Shown here: piece by piece, positions 1 through 7,203 of the stretch
Layout: each line of letters starts with the position of its first letter
Numbering within the stretch: position 1 is the first letter of the stretch
From: Clostridia bacterium
GTDB lineage: Bacteria; Bacillota; Clostridia; UMGS1810
Assembly (NCBI GenBank): GCA_017503945.1
Contig: JAFVSB010000206.1
Location: 1-19,202, forward strand
Direction of reading: 5' to 3'
DNA: 19,202 nucleotides
The notes under the pieces: model-generated
What the model was told of the DNA's origin: nothing
The model's database searches: none
Seen by the model: only the letters and a program-made list of their open reading frames with translations
Translations under genes and position numbers: made by a program

Positions 1-1
1 A

Positions 2-1162
2 AATGCTCTTGCAGACCTTCTTGGTGTGAGCAACAAAACCGTGAGCAAGTGGGAGAGTGGCTTGGGCTACCCTGAAATCACTCAGTTTCCGTCACTTGCC
101 AGAATTTTCGATGTGTCGGTTGATTACATAATGAATTCAGGTGATGACAACGGCATCGTGCTTGCAGGCAACATCCTCACCGACAATGTGAAAATCATTG
201 ATAGCTACCCCAAGGAAACCATGCTTTCCAACATCAGCTCCACTTCAGTGGCAGTGGGCGGTTGTGTGCCCAACACAGCCATCGACATTGCCAAAATTGA
301 TGACACAATCCGCATTTCTGCATGCGGTTTGGTTGGTGACGATTCAAACGGCAGATATGTTGTGGAGCAGATGAAAAAATATGGCATCAACACAAGCGCG
401 GTAAAAGTGACCGCCGATGCCCCCACAAGCTACAGTGATGTTATGAGCGTTGCCTCCACAGGCATTCGCACATTCTTCCATGATAGGGGTGCCAACAGAG
501 TTTTTGCACCTTCTGACATTGATGTGGATGCACTCAATTGCCGCATTTTCCATGCAGGCTATATTCTCTTGCTTGATCGCTTCGATGAAGAAGATCCCGA
601 ATATGGCACTGCTATGGCAAAGCTACTGGCAAAGGTGCAGGCAAAAGGCATCAAAACATCAATCGATGTTGTAAGCGACACTTCCGAAAAATTCCGCCAA
701 AAGGTTGTGCCTGCTCTCAAATATTGTGACTATGCAATCATGAACGAAACTGAAGGCGGCGGTGTTTCAGGTCTTGAACCCCGCAATGCTGACGGCAGCA
801 TCAATCTTGAAAACATCCGCAAGACTCTTCATAGCTTCATGGAGCATGGTGTCAAAGAGGTGGCGGTTATCCATTGCCCCGAGGGCGGTTTTGCTCTTGA
901 CAAAAACGGCGAATTTGTGGCAGTTCCCTCTCTCAAGCTTCCCTCTGGTTACATCAAGGGCAGTGTGGGTGCAGGTGATGCATTCTGTGCGGCATGTTTG
1001 TATTGTCTGTATAAGGGCATCGATATTAAGACCATGCTCGAGCTTGCATCTTGCGCTGCAGCATGCAACCTTTCCGAAAGCGATTCCATCAGCGGCATGA
1101 AGCCTATAGCTGAAATAATGAAAATGAACGAAACAATGGAGCGCGCAAAAGCAAACTGGTAA
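2..1162 (+). CDS. XRE-family HTH / PfkB carbohydrate kinase fusion protein (5' partial)
   Basis: The reading frame is open from base 2, so the true start lies left of the window; the GTG at 26 is inside the HTH and is not the start. The first ~45 visible residues are the second half of a Cro/C1-type helix-turn-helix (ALADLLGVSNKTVSKWESG, then the SLARIFDVSVDYIM segment typical of XRE regulators). After a short linker, roughly residues 52-385 form a PfkB (ribokinase-like) fold: GG with substrate-side residues near VAVGGCVPN, signature 1 near GLVGDDSNGR, and signature 2 GSVGAGDAFCA, whose Asp (codon at 977) should be the catalytic base. PfkB kinases phosphorylate sugars or nucleosides with ATP; the substrate cannot be told here. 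The fusion suggests a regulator that senses, or also phosphorylates, a sugar-like ligand, by analogy with the unrelated ROK repressors. Stop TAA at 1160. It converges with the lipid kinase gene. Domain calls are firm; the combined role is inference. Confidence 0.85.
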   Translation, partial: NALADLLGVSNKTVSKWESGLGYPEITQFPSLARIFDVSVDYIMNSGDDNGIVLAGNILTDNVKIIDSYPKETMLSNISSTSVAVGGCVPNTAIDIAKIDDTIRISACGLVGDDSNGRYVVEQMKKYGINTSAVKVTADAPTSYSDVMSVASTGIRTFFHDRGANRVFAPSDIDVDALNCRIFHAGYILLLDRFDEEDPEYGTAMAKLLAKVQAKGIKTSIDVVSDTSEKFRQKVVPALKYCDYAIMNETEGGGVSGLEPRNADGSINLENIRKTLHSFMEHGVKEVAVIHCPEGGFALDKNGEFVAVPSLKLPSGYIKGSVGAGDAFCAACLYCLYKGIDIKTMLELASCAAACNLSESDSISGMKPIAEIMKMNETMERAKANW

Positions 1163-1167
1163 ACATA

Positions 1168-1205
1168 AAGAGCTGTAAAAAATCATGTGATTTTTTACAG
1201 CTCTT
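1168..1205. terminator. Bidirectional hairpin terminator between convergent genes
   Basis: There is a perfect 18-bp inverted repeat, AAGAGCTGTAAAAAATCA (1168-1185) against its complement (1188-1205), with a 2-nt centre. It sits 5 bases after the kinase-fusion stop and 3 bases before the stop of the convergent lipid kinase gene. The A/T-rich half of the stem gives U-rich 3' ends on either strand, so it can end transcription from both sides. Confidence 0.85.
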
Positions 1206-1208
1206 TTC

Positions 1209-2096
1209 TTATAGTTTTAATCTTACTGCACTTTTAAGCACCTTGATTTCGGTTTTGGCGCTGCCTTTATATTTTTCGCCGTCCAAAGACCAGTCAATTC
1301 CGTCTTCCATCTCAACGCTAAGACTGCTTGTCTTAAAAAAGTCATAACAATCGGAGCTGAAGTCAGAGTTAAGAGCACCCATCACAATTCTCGTGAGGTC
1401 AGCGGGGTTTTTGGGCTTTTTCACAAGGAACACTTCAAACAGACCGTCGTTGAATTCCATAAGCTTATCATCAATCTTCACAATGCCGCCTATAGAGGTT
1501 GAATTGGTCACTGCACCAAAGATGTAGTCATCTTCATACACATTGCCTTCACTTTCTATTCGCACATGCGTTGACCTGATGTTGGCAAGGTCCTTGATGC
1601 CGGCAAGCACATATGCCATGTGACCGAGCATGTTTTTAAGTGATTGAGGGGCGCTATATGACACAGATGTGAGAGCACCGAATGATGCAATGTAATTAAA
1701 ATAGCTTCCGTTTATCATGCCAATATCTATTGCGTGCTCTTTGCCGCTCACGGCAAGCTCTGCCGCCTCTATCATATCAGACGGTATACCCATGCTTTTG
1801 GCATAATCATTGGTACTGCCCGACGGGATATAGCCAATGGGCAGATTTGCCTTACTGTCCACTATTCCTGCCACTGTTTCACTGAGGGTGCCGTCACCGC
1901 CCGAACACACCACAAGGTCATATTGGCCGCTTTCGCCGCCTTGCTTTGCAAAGCTTCTGGCATCGCCTGTTTTGTTTGTAATACGGGTTGTTACAATGCA
2001 GCCTCGCTTTGACATTATATTTATGATGTCAAAAAGCATAGATTTGTTCTTGAGCTTTCCCGAATGTGGATTTATTATAAGCAAAACTCTTTTCAT
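1209..2096 (-). CDS. Diacylglycerol/lipid kinase family protein (YegS/BmrU/DgkB-like)
   Basis: A 295-residue soluble lipid kinase, the usual length for the YegS/Rv2252/BmrU family. The N-terminal DAGK catalytic domain shows INPHSGK near residue 8, the nucleotide-binding GGDGTLSE, and IPSGSTNDYAKSMG, the family's GTxND(F/Y)A signature with Ser replacing part of the usual GT. The C-terminal beta-sandwich ends with WSLDGE, matching the conserved DGE. The family phosphorylates diacylglycerol or related lipids at the inner membrane face, for example recycling the diacylglycerol released during lipoteichoic acid synthesis; which lipid is used here is unknown. Start ATG at 2096 follows AGGGTG (complement of 2102-2107). 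It is transcribed alone from its own consensus promoter, back to back with the aminotransferase operon promoter. Confidence 0.9.
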   Translation of the reverse strand: MKRVLLIINPHSGKLKNKSMLFDIINIMSKRGCIVTTRITNKTGDARSFAKQGGESGQYDLVVCSGGDGTLSETVAGIVDSKANLPIGYIPSGSTNDYAKSMGIPSDMIEAAELAVSGKEHAIDIGMINGSYFNYIASFGALTSVSYSAPQSLKNMLGHMAYVLAGIKDLANIRSTHVRIESEGNVYEDDYIFGAVTNSTSIGGIVKIDDKLMEFNDGLFEVFLVKKPKNPADLTRIVMGALNSDFSSDCYDFFKTSSLSVEMEDGIDWSLDGEKYKGSAKTEIKVLKSAVRLKL

Positions 2097-2132
2097 ATTA
2101 TCACCCTGATTGGTTTGGAAATATTACATAAT

Positions 2133-2161
2133 ATTATATTATATCCCAATGCATTTGTCAA
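2133..2161 (-). promoter_or_regulatory. Sigma-A-type promoter of the lipid kinase gene
   Basis: On the minus strand, TTGACA (complement of 2156-2161) is followed after exactly 17 bp by TATAAT (complement of 2133-2138). This is a perfect consensus, about 37 bases upstream of the start codon at 2096. Its -35 is only 11 bp from the -35 of the divergent aminotransferase promoter. Confidence 0.8.
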
Positions 2162-2172
2162 ATGAGTAAAAT

Positions 2173-2201
2173 TTGACTTTTCATATCTTTTGTGCTATGA
2201 T
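2173..2201 (+). promoter_or_regulatory. Sigma-A-type promoter (extended -10) of the aminotransferase-trpS-tagO-wecB operon
   Basis: TTGACT (2173-2178), 17-bp spacer, TATGAT (2196-2201), preceded by TGC, which makes an extended -10. Transcription would start near 2208, giving a leader of about 40 bases. That is too short for a T-box or other riboswitch ahead of this trpS-containing operon. Confidence 0.78.
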
Positions 2202-2248
2202 AAAGTGATTATATATATAGTTAATCAGTAATTTCAGGAGGCGTCACA

Positions 2249-3439
2249 ATGAATATACAAAATGCACTTGCAGATAGAGTCACCCCCCTTAAGGCCTCTG
2301 CTATAAGAGAAATTTTTAAGCTCCTTGGCAAACCCGGCATCATTTCGTTTGCCGGCGGTATTCCGTCGCCTGAGCTTTTTCCCACCGAGCAGTGGGGCGA
2401 CCTTTTAAAAGAAATAATAGACACCGAGGGCTCCAAAGCACTTGTTTATGGAGTGACCGAGGGTTATGCGCCTTTGGTAGAGATAGTTCAGGGCATCAAT
2501 GCTGAAAATAAAGTGGGTAAAGATTTTGACCGCACCATCATCACCACAGGTGCTCAGCAGGCAATAGACCTTCTTGTTAAGTCCATGGTCAACGAGGGCG
2601 AGGGCGTGATTTGTGAAAACCCAAGTTTCATTGGCTCTCTCAATGCCATTCGTTCATATCGTGCCGAGCTTTTCGGCGTGGAAATGGACTCCCACGGCAT
2701 CTGCACCGATAAGGTGGAAGAAATCCTCAAAAAAGAAAACATCAAAATCATATATACCATTCCCACTTTCCAGAATCCCACAGGCATCACCCAGACAATC
2801 GAGCGCCGCAAAAAGCTTTTGGAGCTTGCCGAAAAGTATGATTGCTATATTCTTGAAGACAACCCTTACGGCGATCTTCGTTTTAAGGGCGAAAGCGTGC
2901 CCACCATCAAATCGATGGACACAAGCGGCAGGGTAATATATGTAGGTTCATTCTCCAAGACTCTCGCTCCCGGTGTGAGAGTTGGCTGGATTACAGGTCA
3001 TGAAGCTATTATCGACAGAGTCATTGTGTGCAAGCAGGTCAACGATGTGCACACACCGCTCATCAATCAGATGCTCGTTGAAAAATATATCAGAAACAAT
3101 GATTTCAAAGCACATATTCAAAAAGGTTGTGACCTTTATGGCCACAAATGCGCACTCATGCTCGAATGCATGGACAAATACTTCCCCGACAAAGTGACCT
3201 ACACACGCCCCGAGGGCGGCATCTTTCTTTGGTGCACAGTGCCCGAGGGCATCGACACACAGGCCATCTTCAAAGAATGTATTGACGAAGGCGTGGCATT
3301 TGTGCCCGGAAGCACCTGCATGGTAGACATTGAAGCACCAAGCAACTGTTTCCGTCTCAACTATTCCACCATGCCCGATGATAAAATAGAGCAGGGCATA
3401 AAAATTATAGCAAAAGTGCTTGAGAAGTATGTAAAATAA
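2249..3439 (+). CDS. PLP-dependent aminotransferase, class I/II (2-aminoadipate aminotransferase/LysN-like, MocR-type aminotransferase fold)
   Basis: A 396-residue fold-type I PLP enzyme that transfers an amino group between an amino acid and a 2-oxo acid in the cytosol. Visible motifs in order: SFAGGIPSPELFP near residue 32 (typical of the KAT II/LysN/MocR branch), VYGVTEGYAPL, TTGAQQAIDLL (PLP phosphate side), NPTG with Asn176, EDNPYGDLRF (Asp for the PLP ring nitrogen), and SFSKTLAPGVRVGW, where Lys237 should form the Schiff base; the FRLNYS near the end carries the substrate-carboxylate Arg. There is no N-terminal GntR domain, so it is an enzyme and not a MocR regulator. The substrate is not readable; aromatic, branched-chain or 2-aminoadipate donors are all possible. 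ATG at 2249 follows a perfect AGGAGG (2236-2241) with 7-nt spacing. First gene of a four-gene operon; trpS follows after 17 nt. Confidence 0.9.
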   Translation: MNIQNALADRVTPLKASAIREIFKLLGKPGIISFAGGIPSPELFPTEQWGDLLKEIIDTEGSKALVYGVTEGYAPLVEIVQGINAENKVGKDFDRTIITTGAQQAIDLLVKSMVNEGEGVICENPSFIGSLNAIRSYRAELFGVEMDSHGICTDKVEEILKKENIKIIYTIPTFQNPTGITQTIERRKKLLELAEKYDCYILEDNPYGDLRFKGESVPTIKSMDTSGRVIYVGSFSKTLAPGVRVGWITGHEAIIDRVIVCKQVNDVHTPLINQMLVEKYIRNNDFKAHIQKGCDLYGHKCALMLECMDKYFPDKVTYTRPEGGIFLWCTVPEGIDTQAIFKECIDEGVAFVPGSTCMVDIEAPSNCFRLNYSTMPDDKIEQGIKIIAKVLEKYVK

Positions 3440-3456
3440 ACACAGGAGTTATCACA

Positions 3457-4452
3457 ATGAACGATAAAAAGACTATTTTTTCAGGTATCCAGCCCACAGG
3501 CTGCATCACCATAGGCAACTACCTCGGTGCTCTCAAAAGCTGGGTTCAGCTGCAAAATGACTACAATTGCATTTTCTCGGTTGTAGACCTTCATTCCATC
3601 ACAGTTCGTCAGGATCCCATTGCCCTGCGCAAAAGATGCATGGATTTTCTCACTCAGTATCTTGCCTGCGGCATCAACGGTGAGGACAATCTCGTATATT
3701 TCCAGTCACATGTGCCTGCCCATGCCGAGCTTGCATGGATTCTCAATTGCTTCACCTACATGGGCGAGCTTGGCCGCATGACTCAGTTCAAGGATAAATC
3801 TGCCAAACATGCAGATAATATAAATGCAGGGCTGTTCACATATCCCGTTTTAATGGCGGCAGATATCCTGTTGTATCAGACAGACCTCGTGCCCGTGGGC
3901 ATCGACCAGAAGCAGCATCTTGAGCTTGCGCGTGACATTGCCATTCGTTTTAACGGCGTTTTTGGTGATGTGTTTAAAGTGCCCGAGGGCTATATACCCA
4001 AAGAAGCTGCAAGAATAATGAGCCTTCAGGAGCCCACCTCCAAAATGAGCAAATCTGACCCCAATATCAATGGATTTGTGTCAATTCTCGATGACCCCGA
4101 CACCATCCGCCGCAAGTTCAAACGCGCAGTCACCGACTCCGACGGTGAGATTGCCTACCGCGAGGGCAAAGATGGCATCAACAATCTTTTAAACATCTAC
4201 TCTGCCGTTACAGGTCAGAGCGTTGAGGACAGTGTAAACGAATTTTCAGGCCTTGGCTATGGCACCTTCAAAGAAAGAGTTGCCGAAGCCGTTGTTGAGG
4301 AACTGCGTCCTGTTCAGCAAAGGTATGCAGACCTTGCCAAAAACAAGGACTACATAAACAAAATCTATACCGAGGGTGCAAAGCATGCAGCCTACCTTGC
4401 CTCAAAGACTCTTCGCAAGGTTCATCGCAAGCTTGGTTATGTAGATAGATAG
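3457..4452 (+). CDS. trpS: Tryptophan--tRNA ligase
   Basis: A 331-residue class Ic aminoacyl-tRNA synthetase that charges tRNA-Trp with tryptophan using ATP; the length is normal for bacterial TrpRS. The start SGIQPTG...TIGNYLGA contains the HIGH-equivalent (the first His is replaced, as is common in TrpRS). MAADILLYQTDLVPVGIDQKQH is the tryptophan- and ATP-binding core, split here into MAADILLYQ and GIDQKQHLELARDIA, and KMSKS is at residues 196-200 followed by DPN. AGGAG at 3444-3448 lies 8 nt before the ATG. It sits between the aminotransferase (17 nt upstream) and tagO (10 nt downstream) and probably relies on the operon promoter; no T-box leader fits in the gap. All class-defining residues are present. 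Confidence 0.97.
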   Translation: MNDKKTIFSGIQPTGCITIGNYLGALKSWVQLQNDYNCIFSVVDLHSITVRQDPIALRKRCMDFLTQYLACGINGEDNLVYFQSHVPAHAELAWILNCFTYMGELGRMTQFKDKSAKHADNINAGLFTYPVLMAADILLYQTDLVPVGIDQKQHLELARDIAIRFNGVFGDVFKVPEGYIPKEAARIMSLQEPTSKMSKSDPNINGFVSILDDPDTIRRKFKRAVTDSDGEIAYREGKDGINNLLNIYSAVTGQSVEDSVNEFSGLGYGTFKERVAEAVVEELRPVQQRYADLAKNKDYINKIYTEGAKHAAYLASKTLRKVHRKLGYVDR

Positions 4453-4462
4453 AGGAACAAAT

Positions 4463-5512
4463 ATGGATATTAAAAATTTGGTGTTTTGTTTTTCAATCGC
4501 TTTTGCAATTTCGCTTGCCGCCACACCTTTTGTCAAAAATCTTGCCTACAAAATTGGCGCGGTGGATGTGCCCGATGATGAACGCCGTGTGCACAAACGC
4601 CCCGTTCCCAGACTTGGCGGTCTTGCTATTTTCTATGGCTTTTTGGTGGCACTGCTCTGCTTTGCCAACCCCATAGATGAGCAAATGCGAGGCATAATAA
4701 TTGGCTCGCTCATCATTGTTGGCGTGAGCATTATTGATGATGTAAAGCAGCTTCGTGCGCTCATCAAGCTTGCTGCCCAGATTCTGGCAGCGGCAGTTGC
4801 AGTAGCTCACGATGTGCGCATCACTGCCATCAGTGTGCCGTCATTCATAGTCGAAAGCGGCGTGCTTCAGCTTGGCGTGTTCAGTATTCCCATCACTATG
4901 ATATGGATAATTGCGGTCACCAATGCGGTTAATCTCATCGATGGGCTCGATGGTCTTGCAGTGGGCGTTTCATCAATTGCATCGTTCTCGCTCTTTTTCA
5001 TTGCCATACTTGGCGGTGAGCAGGATGTAGCCATCACTGCTGCAGCTTTGGCAGGCGGTTGCCTTGGCTTTTTGCCCTACAACTTCAACCCCGCCAAAAT
5101 CTTTATGGGCGACACCGGTTCGCAGTTTTTGGGTTATATGCTCTCTGTGATTTGCATTCAGGGACTTTTCAAGGGCTATGCCATAATTTCATTCATAGTA
5201 CCTCTTCTCATTTTGGCGCTTCCGCTGTTTGACACTATCTTTGCAATAATACGCCGCGCATGGAATCACAAACCCATCATGGAAGCCGACCGCGGTCATC
5301 TTCATCACAGGCTTCTCGACAGCGGGTTTTCGCAAAAAGAGACTGTTGCCATTCTCTATGGCATAACCACAGTTCTCGGACTCAGTGCAGTGCTTGTGCT
5401 TGAAAGAGGGGCCTATATTGCCTCCTTGCTTCTTATGGTAACAATGAGCACGGCTTTTGGACTCTACAAGCTTTTGCGCAAGCGTTTCAATCTCAAAAGG
5501 GCTTCCAAATAG
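4463..5512 (+). CDS. tagO: Polyprenyl-phosphate GlcNAc-1-phosphate transferase (TagO/WecA, MraY family)
   Basis: A 349-residue, very hydrophobic integral membrane protein with about ten or eleven membrane segments. It moves GlcNAc-1-phosphate from UDP-GlcNAc to undecaprenyl phosphate, the first committed step of teichoic acid or other secondary wall polymer synthesis. Family motifs: HKRPVPRLGG after helix 1, IIDDVKQ (the paired Asp for Mg2+ and catalysis), NAVNLIDGLDGLAVG, FMGDTGSQFLGY, and the cytoplasmic HLHHRLL loop, which distinguishes the TagO/WecA branch from MraY. ATG at 4463 is preceded by AGAGGA (4451-4456), which overlaps the trpS TAG stop, so translation is probably coupled. The UDP-GlcNAc 2-epimerase gene follows after 28 nt, which supports a wall-polymer role. 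The choice of the name TagO over WecA is by organism type; the polymer made is unknown. Confidence 0.93.
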   Translation: MDIKNLVFCFSIAFAISLAATPFVKNLAYKIGAVDVPDDERRVHKRPVPRLGGLAIFYGFLVALLCFANPIDEQMRGIIIGSLIIVGVSIIDDVKQLRALIKLAAQILAAAVAVAHDVRITAISVPSFIVESGVLQLGVFSIPITMIWIIAVTNAVNLIDGLDGLAVGVSSIASFSLFFIAILGGEQDVAITAAALAGGCLGFLPYNFNPAKIFMGDTGSQFLGYMLSVICIQGLFKGYAIISFIVPLLILALPLFDTIFAIIRRAWNHKPIMEADRGHLHHRLLDSGFSQKETVAILYGITTVLGLSAVLVLERGAYIASLLLMVTMSTAFGLYKLLRKRFNLKRASK

Positions 5513-5540
5513 CTCAGATAAATACAAACGAGGAGAAATA

Positions 5541-6686
5541 ATGATGATTAAAGTAATGACGGTTTTCGGCACCAGACCTGAAGCCATAAAAATGGCTCCA
5601 CTGATTAAAGAGCTTGAAAAATGTAATGAAATTAAATCCATAGTCACAGTCACTGCCCAGCACCGCGAAATGCTCGACCAGGTGCTCAAAATCTTTGACA
5701 TCACTCCCGACTATGACCTCAACATCATGAAACCGGGCCAAACTCTTACAGATATTACCACCAATGCCCTTAATGGTCTTGAATCAGTTATCAAAGATGC
5801 AAAACCCGACATCGTGCTTGTGCATGGTGACACTTCCACCACCTTTGCAGGTGCTTTAGCTGCGTTTTACAATCAGACCAAAATCGGCCATGTGGAGGCA
5901 GGTCTTCGCACATATGACAAATATTCGCCGTTCCCTGAAGAGATGAACCGCAAGCTCACCGGTGCAATGACCGACCTGCATTTTTCACCCACCATCTCCA
6001 ATAAAAATAATCTTCTCAAGGAAAATGTGTGTGAAGATGACATATACATCACAGGCAACACAGTTATAGACGCTCTCAAAACAACCGTGCGCAGTGACTA
6101 TAAATTTGCCGATTCTACCTTGGCTTCTCTCGATTTTGACGGCAAAAAAATTATTCTTATGACAGCTCACCGCCGCGAAAATCTCGGAGAGCCTCTTGAA
6201 AACATCTGCAAGGCTGCCAGAGCTATTGTGCAGTCCCATAGCGATGTTGAGCTTGTATATCCCATGCATCTCAACCCCCGCGTGCGCAGCACTGCCACTT
6301 CCATTCTTGGCAATATGGATAGGGTGCACCTCATTGAGCCTCTCGATGTAGAGGAGCTCCACAACGCTATGCAGCGCTGCTATCTTGTAATGACCGATTC
6401 GGGCGGACTTCAGGAAGAAGCCCCAAGCCTTGGCAAACCCGTCATAGTGCTTCGCAACGAGACTGAGCGTCCTGAGGCAGTTGAAGCGGGCACAGTTCTC
6501 ATGGGCGGAGTTGACCGCCAGACCATTGAAGATATGGCTCACATGCTCCTGACCGACAAGGCTGCCTATGACAAAATTGCCAAAACCGCCAATCCCTATG
6601 GTGACGGCAGAGCTTCGCAGCGCATTGTGGAGGCTATTTTATATCATTTTGGTAAAACAGACGAAAAGCCTGACAATTTTCAATAA
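5541..6686 (+). CDS. wecB: UDP-N-acetylglucosamine 2-epimerase (non-hydrolysing)
   Basis: A 381-residue cytosolic enzyme of the GT-B fold that interconverts UDP-GlcNAc and UDP-ManNAc; also called MnaA. The N-terminus (VFGTRPEAIKMAPLI) is diagnostic. Catalytic positions match the E. coli enzyme: Asp97 in HGDTST, Glu119 in GHVEAGLRT, Glu133 in FPEEMNR and His210 in AHRREN (D95, E117, E131, H213 in E. coli). DSGGLQEEAPSLGKP and RNETERPE near residues 288-315 bind the UDP moiety. An in-frame start at 5457 would overlap tagO and add unrelated residues; AGGAG at 5531-5535 points to ATG 5541 (5 nt) or the adjacent ATG 5544 (8 nt, equally possible). It makes UDP-ManNAc for the sugar added after TagO. 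The TagA-type ManNAc transferase that would use it is not in the window. Last gene of its operon, with a terminator directly after. Confidence 0.96.
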   Translation: MMIKVMTVFGTRPEAIKMAPLIKELEKCNEIKSIVTVTAQHREMLDQVLKIFDITPDYDLNIMKPGQTLTDITTNALNGLESVIKDAKPDIVLVHGDTSTTFAGALAAFYNQTKIGHVEAGLRTYDKYSPFPEEMNRKLTGAMTDLHFSPTISNKNNLLKENVCEDDIYITGNTVIDALKTTVRSDYKFADSTLASLDFDGKKIILMTAHRRENLGEPLENICKAARAIVQSHSDVELVYPMHLNPRVRSTATSILGNMDRVHLIEPLDVEELHNAMQRCYLVMTDSGGLQEEAPSLGKPVIVLRNETERPEAVEAGTVLMGGVDRQTIEDMAHMLLTDKAAYDKIAKTANPYGDGRASQRIVEAILYHFGKTDEKPDNFQ

Positions 6687-6689
6687 TAC

Positions 6690-6719
6690 AAAAAGCCAGC
6701 ATACATGCTGGCTTTTTCT
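6690..6719 (+). terminator. Intrinsic terminator of the aminotransferase-trpS-tagO-wecB operon
   Basis: A 13-bp perfect stem (6690-6702 with 6705-6717, core AAAAGCCAGCAT) is followed by TTTTTCTTTT. It starts 3 bases after the wecB stop. Confidence 0.9.
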
Positions 6720-6737
6720 TTTGCTCCGGACTCCAAA

Positions 6738-6765
6738 CAAAAAAACCTTCCGCTAAGGAAGGTTT
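6738..6765 (-). terminator. Intrinsic terminator of rpsT
   Basis: On the minus strand, AAACCTTCC, loop TTAGC, GGAAGGTTT (6765-6743) is followed by a run of T (complement of A 6739-6745). It begins 13 bases after the rpsT stop and faces the operon terminator at 6690-6719, so the convergent units each have their own terminator. Confidence 0.9.
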
Positions 6766-6778
6766 ACTCTCGGATATA

Positions 6779-7045
6779 TTACGCACCGATTTTATTGAGC
6801 TTTATAGCAAGCTGAGCTTTCTTTCTGGCTGCAGTGTTTTTGTGAAGGATACCCTTTGCAACAGCCTGGTCGATTCTCTTGAATGCTAATTTGCAAGCTT
6901 CAACAGCGTTTGCTTTGTCAGCTTTTGCAGCAAGAGCTTCAAAGTTCTTTATGCAAGTTTTGAGATTAGATTTAATCATCTGGTTTTTGAGTGTTTTGGT
7001 AGCTATAACTTTAACTCTCTTTTTTGCGGATTTGATATTAGGCAA
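6779..7045 (-). CDS. rpsT: 30S ribosomal protein S20
   Basis: An 88-residue, Lys/Ala-rich, all-helical protein that binds 16S rRNA in the body of the small subunit. The N-terminus PNIKSAKKRVKV and the C-terminal HKNTAARKKAQLA are the S20 signatures. The start is a TTG (7045-7043), not the ATG at 7060: that ATG overlaps the GGAGGT ribosome site (complement of 7053-7058), which sits 7 nt before the TTG, and only the TTG start gives the canonical (M)-P-N-I-K-S N-terminus. E. coli rpsT also uses a UUG start and is regulated at translation, so the weak start may have the same purpose here. Own promoter at 7087-7115 and own terminator at 6738-6765. Confidence 0.97.
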   Translation of the reverse strand: MPNIKSAKKRVKVIATKTLKNQMIKSNLKTCIKNFEALAAKADKANAVEACKLAFKRIDQAVAKGILHKNTAARKKAQLAIKLNKIGA

Positions 7046-7058
7046 TATACTCACCTCC
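7043..7058 (-). promoter_or_regulatory. Ribosome-binding site and TTG start of rpsT
   Basis: GGAGGT (complement of 7053-7058), 7-nt spacer, TTG (complement of 7043-7045). The strong Shine-Dalgarno paired with a weak start codon decides the start and excludes the ATG that overlaps it. Confidence 0.85.
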
Positions 7059-7086
7059 ATTGCTCAATTAATCATCAGTAATACAG

Positions 7087-7115
7087 ATTATATCACACAC
7101 TTTCAAAAAAATCAA
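7087..7115 (-). promoter_or_regulatory. Promoter of rpsT
   Basis: On the minus strand, TTGATT (complement of 7110-7115), 17-bp spacer, TATAAT (complement of 7087-7092) preceded by TGA, an extended -10. It predicts a leader of about 35 bases before the TTG start. Confidence 0.72.
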
Positions 7116-7203
7116 TACCCAATTTCAATTTTATTCAAATATGCGGATAATTCGTCATTTATAACTCCATTTATGTGCAAATAAGGCAAAAATACACACA
7201 AAA

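Noticed and set aside
2202..3456. T-box riboswitch controlling trpS
   Set aside because: The operon leader is about 40 bases and the gap before trpS is 17 bases; neither can hold a T-box, and no T-box sequence was seen.
5457..5540. Upstream in-frame start for wecB
   Set aside because: It would overlap the end of tagO and precede the AGGAG at 5531-5535; the family N-terminus begins at the ATG pair 5541/5544.
5189..5704. 171-codon open frame on the minus strand spanning the tagO-wecB junction
   Set aside because: It overlaps both well-supported genes and lacks a ribosome site or known motif.
5985..6542. 185-codon open frame on the minus strand
   Set aside because: It is the antisense of wecB, which has all four catalytic residues; no ribosome site or recognisable motif.
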